A stretch of DNA of 64,000 nucleotides from Sinonovacula constricta (taxonomy: Eukaryota > Mollusca > Bivalvia > Cardiida > Solecurtidae): NCBI GenBank assembly GCA_007844125.1, contig CM017567.1, forward strand, positions 6,110,370 to 6,174,369, in the 5' to 3' direction. Made by a program: the position numbers and the translations under genes. A model generated the notes under the pieces. The model searched no databases, was not told the DNA's origin, and saw nothing but the letters and a program-made list of their open reading frames with translations. Numbering within the stretch: position 1 is the first letter of the stretch; each line of letters starts with the position of its first letter. This document shows positions 57,096 to 64,000 of this stretch, in pieces.

Positions 57096-57280
57096 CTTTC
57101 AATGATGAGAATGAATGGCAAAGCCCCATGAGCACTGCAACATATATAATTATTTGAAAAGGCACAGAACAAAGCTATTCACATTCAAGCCAAATGTAAA
57201 AGAACAAAACTGTAAATGGTCATTTAACAAAAAGAGCAAACCAGACAGTTAACGCCTTGGAACCAGCTGATATAACGAGA
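57096..57280 (-). repeat. Dispersed repeat family R1, partial copy 8
   Basis: Directly follows copy 7: GCAAAGCCCCATGAGCACTGCAACATATA, GAAAAGGCACAGAACAAAGC, CAAGCCAAATG, AACAAAAAGAGCAAACCAGACAGTTAACGCCTTGGAACC. It ends before the hairpin. Confidence 0.7.
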
Positions 57281-59104
57281 GTCCAATAACATTTGTTTAA
57301 AACATCTCACTTAAATCTAAAAAAAAAATCCAGCTTTTTATACTTGGATCATAAACATGATGTTTTAAAATGTTTTTTTTGTGATGGAAAAGCAAACAGC
57401 ATTTTATCATATAAGAAAGTAAACTTCAAAACGTAGAATTTGAATGTCCAACCAAACCTTTTCCAAATAAATTCGAGTTTAACAAGTTTTTAATGTTTTT
57501 ACGAAATATTAAGAGGCTTAGTATCAGCAATACTAATTATCTTTACAAAAGACAATTCGTGGTTATTAGTTCTTCGTAGTTTGTTTTATACGACATGTTG
57601 TACTCACTTGGAAAAACGTCTTACTTCAGATGCTCCTTGCAACTTTTGCGCCAAAAACGATTTTCGAAAATAGGCGTTATTGGTCTTCATTCGACGACAA
57701 GCTGCGATTTTTTGCTCGATTACGATTATTGGAGTTAATTGGAGTTGTGGCTTACGTACCAGCTTAAAAATGTTTACTTAATAGATTTTAAATTTAATAT
57801 TTTTTATCATACGATCATTTAAGTGTAGTGGTTACCAAATAGATACATAATGTGTGAGGGTTTCCGGAAAATAGGATTAGGGCCATATTACTAACTTCTG
57901 CAATTTCTTTTCAGATGATCCTTTTCTTACAGCTGGCACCGCACCAACTAACAAACAATTTCAACATCAAATATAAATTTCTGCCATGTGTAGCTGACGT
58001 TTTAATTTAAAATTGATATACGTACTTTTTCGTATGATGCGTGAAATTTGAGTGCCGCACGCATTGCCCGCGCCCGTATAAAGCGGCATCAGAGTAAAAA
58101 CATGACATCTGACAATATGGATGAGGAAATAGCTGCTAAGTATAAAAGTAATACATCTGGTATTTTAAATAATGCAACATTTTGAACAAGATAATGACTT
58201 TCATACGGAACTTTTAAAATATAAAAAAATCTGTCAATGCTAAAAGATTAGAAAAACTGGTTTCACCTAAAAACTAAAGAAGCGATGTGTCTTGTAGCCA
58301 TCTTGCCTGTCAGCAGGTCCAGGATAGAAATAGAATTAAATAGAATATAATGACTATTTCAAACTGAATTTAGAAGCAAGATTAACTGTTTAATTAAATG
58401 TTGTTTAATAACTGGAGGTCTCTATATTGACCATAAATACAATATGTCGCTGCTTTGTATTTTATAAACAAAAAAAAAGAAAAGTGATTTGGGAATGTTG
58501 ATAACCAGACCTCTGTCTTTATTAAGAATTCAAGTGTGTGACTACGTTGGGAAAACCCCCAATCAAACTTCACTTGAATCGTCTCCGGCTTCGTTCACCC
58601 TCTTAGGCTATACAACTCTAAAAGCAGTTCGATTTCCAGTTCGACACTTTTCTTTAGTCAATGAGTAATATTCGTTGGCGGCATTGTTGATTTAAAACGC
58701 ATTTTATGTATATCTGAATTACGCGATAAACATTCAGTTTAAACAGATAGGTTTATTAATGTTAACATTTGAAGCATGCCTGGACACAGTTGACATATTT
58801 GTTCAGTACATGCACTACTTCTATGGCATGAATAACTGAACGCAATGTAGTCAAGGTCATGCAGGGTCAATCGTGTGTGCTTCCGAAATCCAGCTCTTAT
58901 AACTCTGGATTTCGACAGCGCCCTAGACTTATCAGCATTGCTTGGCAATATACTTTGACAGCTTGATATTAAGGTAAATAATAGCATCTTGTATAAAAAA
59001 TGTTTAGTCTTTGACGTAATCGATCAAGGTAATGATTAGCAGAATATTTCTAGAAAAATGCGGTGAATATTGTCTTTCTATGATTATTTTCACGAAGTTG
59101 TAAT
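57281..59104. other. AT-rich DNA, nothing recognised
   Basis: No coding signal. The 82-codon minus frame at 58739-58987 has no recognisable feature. Confidence 0.6.
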
Positions 59105-59163
59105 GAAATTCAAACCCGGGACCTCCGGTCTGGAGTCTGATGTTTTAAATCTAACAGATCACG
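59105..59163 (-). repeat. tRNA-Trp-like fragment
   Basis: On the minus strand, CATCAGACTCCAGACCGGAGGTCCCGGGTTTGAA resembles the anticodon arm and T-arm of an animal tRNA-Trp, with the CCA anticodon inside an ACTCCAGA loop. The 5' half is degraded and there is no acceptor stem. It is a pseudo-tRNA or SINE head remnant, not a gene. Confidence 0.4.
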
Positions 59164-62100
59164 GAAAAGTTTAATTGCATTGTTTTAAAGACAAAACGAC
59201 AATTAGTGTATAAACTATATAGGTATACTGGGCAAAAATAATGAAATGTTACATAGTAACTGCAAACTCCCAGACAGAAGAATCATTTGGAAGTAAATAA
59301 TGAATACCGGTTGACAAAATAGTTTCTTGTTAATTTAATTAGTATATTGCCATTGTGTAAGACATGTTGTTTTTACTTTATTTTTTCCAAGATATGTCTA
59401 ATGTGGGTGAATCATTAAAATTGTTATTTTTTAAGCTTGAAACGTTAATGTATGTTAAAATACATTGTAAGTACAATCCCTATTTTAAGGTGCCATATAA
59501 CCTAAGGCCCATGTATACTCTATTATTATTACAATTTAATTGTATTACCGTAGTAATGAAGCATTTTGAAATTTTAAGGGCCAGGTCATACTGATGTCTG
59601 CTGATTTTAAGCCAGGAATAACGACTTCAACATAAACGGCAGTTGTCAATACCTCCAAACCACCAGTGGCTTAGTCTGTTGACAATTTACACCATAGGTA
59701 AATTAATTAAATTATTTATTCATGATGTAAATAAAATCGAAATAAACACCATGCGTGCTTAACACGTGTTGATCTGGCATCCAATGAACAGAGGCACAGA
59801 TCAGTCTACTCCCTGCTTCGCATTTTACTTCACGTTAAAAATAAATCCAGAATATAAAATAAAAGCGATGACAGGTCATATAAAATGGCACCGCTGGCAT
59901 GCATCAGGTGTTTGCTGAAATTGTATATTTCAAAAGTTATAAACACTTATGTTTTCGATTTTTTAAGAATACATTTAAAGGCAGTCATTATTCTGATCGC
60001 TATATATTTCTTTAATTTGTTTTTTCTACAAGACAGCTGTAAAATACAACTGTAACAAGGCGTTCAGTATTAACACATTTTTTTATTGTTTTTCGTATCA
60101 GGGACTTGTGATTTGTGTCAGATATGGCAAACATGGCCTGTTGCACGATACGTCTGTCTTTGTGTTGTTGTTGTTTTCTTTCAATAGATTACTTACTGTT
60201 TTGTTAATTGTTTAATACACTATGAAAGAAAGTGTAGTTTATGTAGTATGCAATGTAGCAATCAAGATTCTGCCCATAAACAGGCATAAACATCTCGTTT
60301 AAGTTGTTTCCATAAACTATGTAAGTCGTAATAACATGGTGTTTACCTAAACAATGAAGCATGGTTATCTCTTTTAGTTTATTTTCCTGCATAAAACAAT
60401 TGTATTAAGATTACGCAACGATGCAAACGTAAGATCAATCACGTCTGCAATTATCACGGTGATTGTAAACAACGGGGGGTTTCTGGATTTATGTCCCATG
60501 AGACATTTTGCACTGTGTCTGCTATGCAAATGTATTTGATAATATGCAATTCCAGACACATGTTAGATGTTAGATAATTATAGTAAATTGCAACACCACT
60601 ATCAACGTCGAAATCTTTTTCCGAGCACTGTTTTCTATTGTTATTCATAAAAAATATTAATGAATGCATTCGATTTAGATTAATGTATAAGATAAGATAA
60701 CTTTTTGAAATATGCAAGTTTAACATTTTAACAAGCTCCTTCCAAAACCTACGACATTAACTGAGTTACAGTTATATTACATAGCGCAAAACATAACTAA
60801 AGAAATATTTATTATTTAAGTTTATCCATATATAAGAAGCCAGGCAAAATGCTTGTTGCTCATTTTTGAGCGTATGTGACTATATTGCCAATGTGACTGA
60901 CACCTCCTCCACCAATCTAGGACTTGCTACTTTTTGCGAGGCCTTTTCTGTTTATAGTATCTGCCTTACAATATCTAGGATGTTATCTCTGGCTCAACGT
61001 GTGTGATACAACCTTTTAGGTTATGAAAAAGAATACATCTTATATATCGGTTTGCATTGAAAGTCTCGCAGACTTAACAAGACGTGCTGTCTAGTTTTTG
61101 GTGAAAGAAATCTTCCCTTTAAATATTTCACTGTTAGCGGTGGGCCCACATATATTGGTAGACAAGCTAGTACCCAGCAGACTTAAATGGAATGTATTAT
61201 TTTATTTGAATGGGTTATTTTCCATGTGAATTTTCAAATATACAACACAAGATATGAGAAAAATATTTTCGTAAAAGAATTATATATTTACAGATATATA
61301 CATTTATATATATTTTCTAAATAAAACACCGTCGTTGAAAGGGAATAAATCTATACTTATACTGTACTGATCAGTGAAAGTACTTTATACTATTACTCAG
61401 CACTATTCCAAAAAAGTATTGTTCTGTTGAAAAAAGAAAATCCATAACGTTTGGACAAGTTTCTTTATATTCCTTGAAATATATTGACAAAAAATAACGT
61501 GATACATATATCGTTTCGATAAATGTTGGTTGATTGACAAACAATTAACATGTATTTTACATATATGACGATAGGTATGAAAATAGTTGTAGTCAAAGGG
61601 AAATAAAGCATTGACATAGACATTTGACTCCAGTTATTTTATTGTGAACAAGAATTCCAAGTTGGAACTGACTCCAAAGCCCACGCCGACGAGACCGGCA
61701 CGACAAGGGTTCTTATTGCGTCTTGGAATATTTGCACGTTACACAATATGTTGAAAAAACTTGAACTCCAATTATGAGTGCTTATGTTGTAGTTATTAAA
61801 TGATATCATAACGATTTTACTTTTGTGTTTTGCTTTATTGCCAGAAGATTTATCGGGTAAACATAAATAGAATAAAACGTACTATTACAAGTTTAGCAAT
61901 GAATCAATCCAAAAAATTTTTATATCGGTACTTATCAAGTTATTTTCTTGTTAAAACCTGTCATATTATTGCCAAATTAAACCAAATTACACAATTTATG
62001 GGAAAATTGATAAAATCAATCAGGTTTTATAACCATTTTTTTAATTTGGAATACGATTAACTGTAAATAGGTTTTAACTTTAATCTTTCCAAGTCACTAG

Positions 62101-64000
62101 GTTATTTGACAGTGCAATGACATTTACAGCGACGGCTTACCGCAAGCCAAAGTAGTATATTCAGTTTATTTAAATTTAACAACTAGTGAATGTGTTGTGC
62201 CGATATAAGGAAGTTTACTGTGCTAATAATTTAATAGTGTGTAAGCATTTATTCGCATTTATAACAATAAAGCTAATATAATTCATATAAAATGTTTCCA
62301 AGTTCTCTGTATCTGCTAATTAAATTATTTATAATTAAAAAAAGAAAATTAATCGATTAAATAAATACAATCTAGGCGGGTTTGCTTATTTTCCTTCTTC
62401 GGTATAACCGATGGCACAGTGATATAGCATGCATAGTGATGTAAGATGGTTAACTTGCGTACATATGCTAAAAACAATTAATGATAAAGCATAAAATTAA
62501 GTTACCATCGTGGGATAATATCCTTTGAGCAAAATTGCTAATGATTTTTAATAATGATTGTGTGTTAAGTTTTTTTTGTAATTATGACAAAAATGCATTA
62601 AAGAACGTGCATGTATGTCAAGTACGAAAAGAAAAATGATAAGCTCATAATTTTATAGAAATGGCAATAATTATTACAGATCAGGACATGATTTATTCAA
62701 ATTAATTATTTTCTTTTAATAAAGTCAGATAATATTTCTATAATTCTAACGCGTTGCCTTTCAAATTTTACTTTAAAATTCCTTTGAGTTGGGAGTAAAA
62801 ATGTTTAATCTAGAAGTATTTCTAAATAAAACTAAATTGAAATAACGGGTTAAAAACACGTTAATGCTGACAGAAACGGTACGCATAATTTTAGCCAGGC
62901 CCAACTTTTCTTCTATTTAATTATTAGTATAAGATTTGTTCAAGAAATTACAGCCGCCGCCTTTTCTGTCCTCCTATTGGTTCCCTTTAGAGCCGTTTTA
63001 AGTCAATGATAAATACACTACTGCAAAAAGTTCTCCTGATTAACACGTTATTCTAATTCTAAGCACCGAAGTTAATCAGGTCGAATTTGTATAATCAAAT
63101 AACGTTTATATATAAATAAACTGGTATTTATTGTTGTATTTATTTACATATATACTCACTGTATATCCACCTCACTAAACGGAGATAGTTAAATTACGAA
63201 GCCTCTTGTGTTTAAATAAAGAATAAATCATAATATCATAAATTTTTCCTGATTGATCCCTACGCTTTGAAATTGTTTTTCAATGGGACCTTGTTTCAAT
63301 TTGAAAACGAGATTCCTATGAAGCAAAAAATGGTTATAGTGAGATTTTATCATATAATCTATGTCTGAACATTGTATATACAAGTTCTCGGACTAAAGCT
63401 TCAGTTTTGAATAATATTAGTTATTTTCTAAGACTTCCTTAATCATCTCCATTAAAGTCTTTAGGATACATTTCTTAAAAGTGCACCTCAGCTTACATTA
63501 ATTAACCTCTAATTAGCTACTCTATATGAGATGTTACGGATGATAGAAATACTCATGGACTTCACACTGGTGACATAATTTCTTATTAACATTTAAGGAC
63601 GCTTCCTTGGTGAAAGCTAAATGTACATAACATTCTCAAGTTATTTCCGAATAATGAGGGCGGAAGTCTTAAATAGTTACTTAGGAGAGAAAAATGCTTG
63701 CTAGTTAGATGGCATTGTGTTGTGTCACATTGCATTTTATTCAAAGTACGTGTTTATATGGCCAAATTCATTTACAGTCAATTCTTAAGACCGCTAAGGT
63801 TCGTAAAATAAGTTACATAACGTAGAAATGAACACAGGCTCCTAACTTTTGTTCTGTAAATCTGACAAAGGTCTTCTTTTCGTTCTGTTTTAACAACAAT
63901 CAAACACAATCAATTATGCAAATTGTATGCATTAAAGTGTGTACTTATGTTACAGAGCTTTCGTTCGCTAGTGCAAAGAATGTGAATTAAAAGGAAGAAC
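59164..64000. other. AT-rich DNA, nothing recognised
   Basis: About 4.8 kb without coding signal. The longest frames (60454-60726 minus, 59364-59594 and 61830-62060 plus) are below 95 codons and random in character. A 50 bp segment near 60105 resembles 47745-47800. Confidence 0.6.

Overview
The window looks like intergenic or intronic DNA from an animal genome, most likely a bivalve mollusc. It is strongly AT-rich and rich in microsatellites. It holds tRNA-derived SINEs whose middle part resembles, from memory, the bivalve Meta/RUDI type, along with decayed LINEs, a decayed mariner and one intact Ty3/gypsy element. No rRNA, complete tRNA gene, CRISPR array, bacterial operon or recognisable host gene exon was found. 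The species call is an inference; the repeat calls rest on sequence features.

The only intact protein-coding unit is a 9,868 bp Ty3/gypsy LTR retrotransposon at 681-10548, lying on the minus strand. Two 1,049 bp LTRs, identical by eye, bound it, with a 4 bp ATAT target duplication. In element order it holds: 5' LTR (9500-10548), an 18 nt primer binding site matching the 3' end of tRNA-Leu (9479-9496), a 1 kb leader crowded with GGATCCG palindromes in tandem arrays, gag (8458-7523), pol in the -1 frame (7514-3771; protease, RT, RNase H, integrase), a third ORF (about 3468-2181) in the position of env, a polypurine tract (1745-1730) and the 3' LTR (681-1729). ORF3 is not env-like. It opens with two C2H2 zinc fingers, has an acidic and poly-Ser middle, and ends in a region I do not recognise. 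Its first finger starts upstream of any in-frame ATG and just after a good splice acceptor, so a spliced mRNA is likely. A zinc-finger ORF together with a palindrome array in the leader and LTRs is the most interesting system here.

The rest, 10.5-64 kb, is non-coding DNA with mobile-element remains: a 3' LINE end with RNase H (28.06-29.17 kb), a long decayed APE-type LINE with endonuclease and RT (38.4-41.06 kb), a mariner with a stop-riddled transposase (49.0-50.4 kb), two tRNA-derived SINE families (20.7, 30.7-31.2 and 47.1-47.4 kb), and a dispersed family of at least eight copies that carries a small conserved hairpin. Microsatellites are (ATATT)n, (TC)n, (GT)n/(CG)n, (ATT)n, (CA)n and (AAT)n. 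One unassigned 169-codon ORF (47853-48362) is longer than expected by chance at this base composition. The LINE tail and the SINE tails share an A-rich TAAACCCAA-type end, which fits LINE-driven SINE movement.
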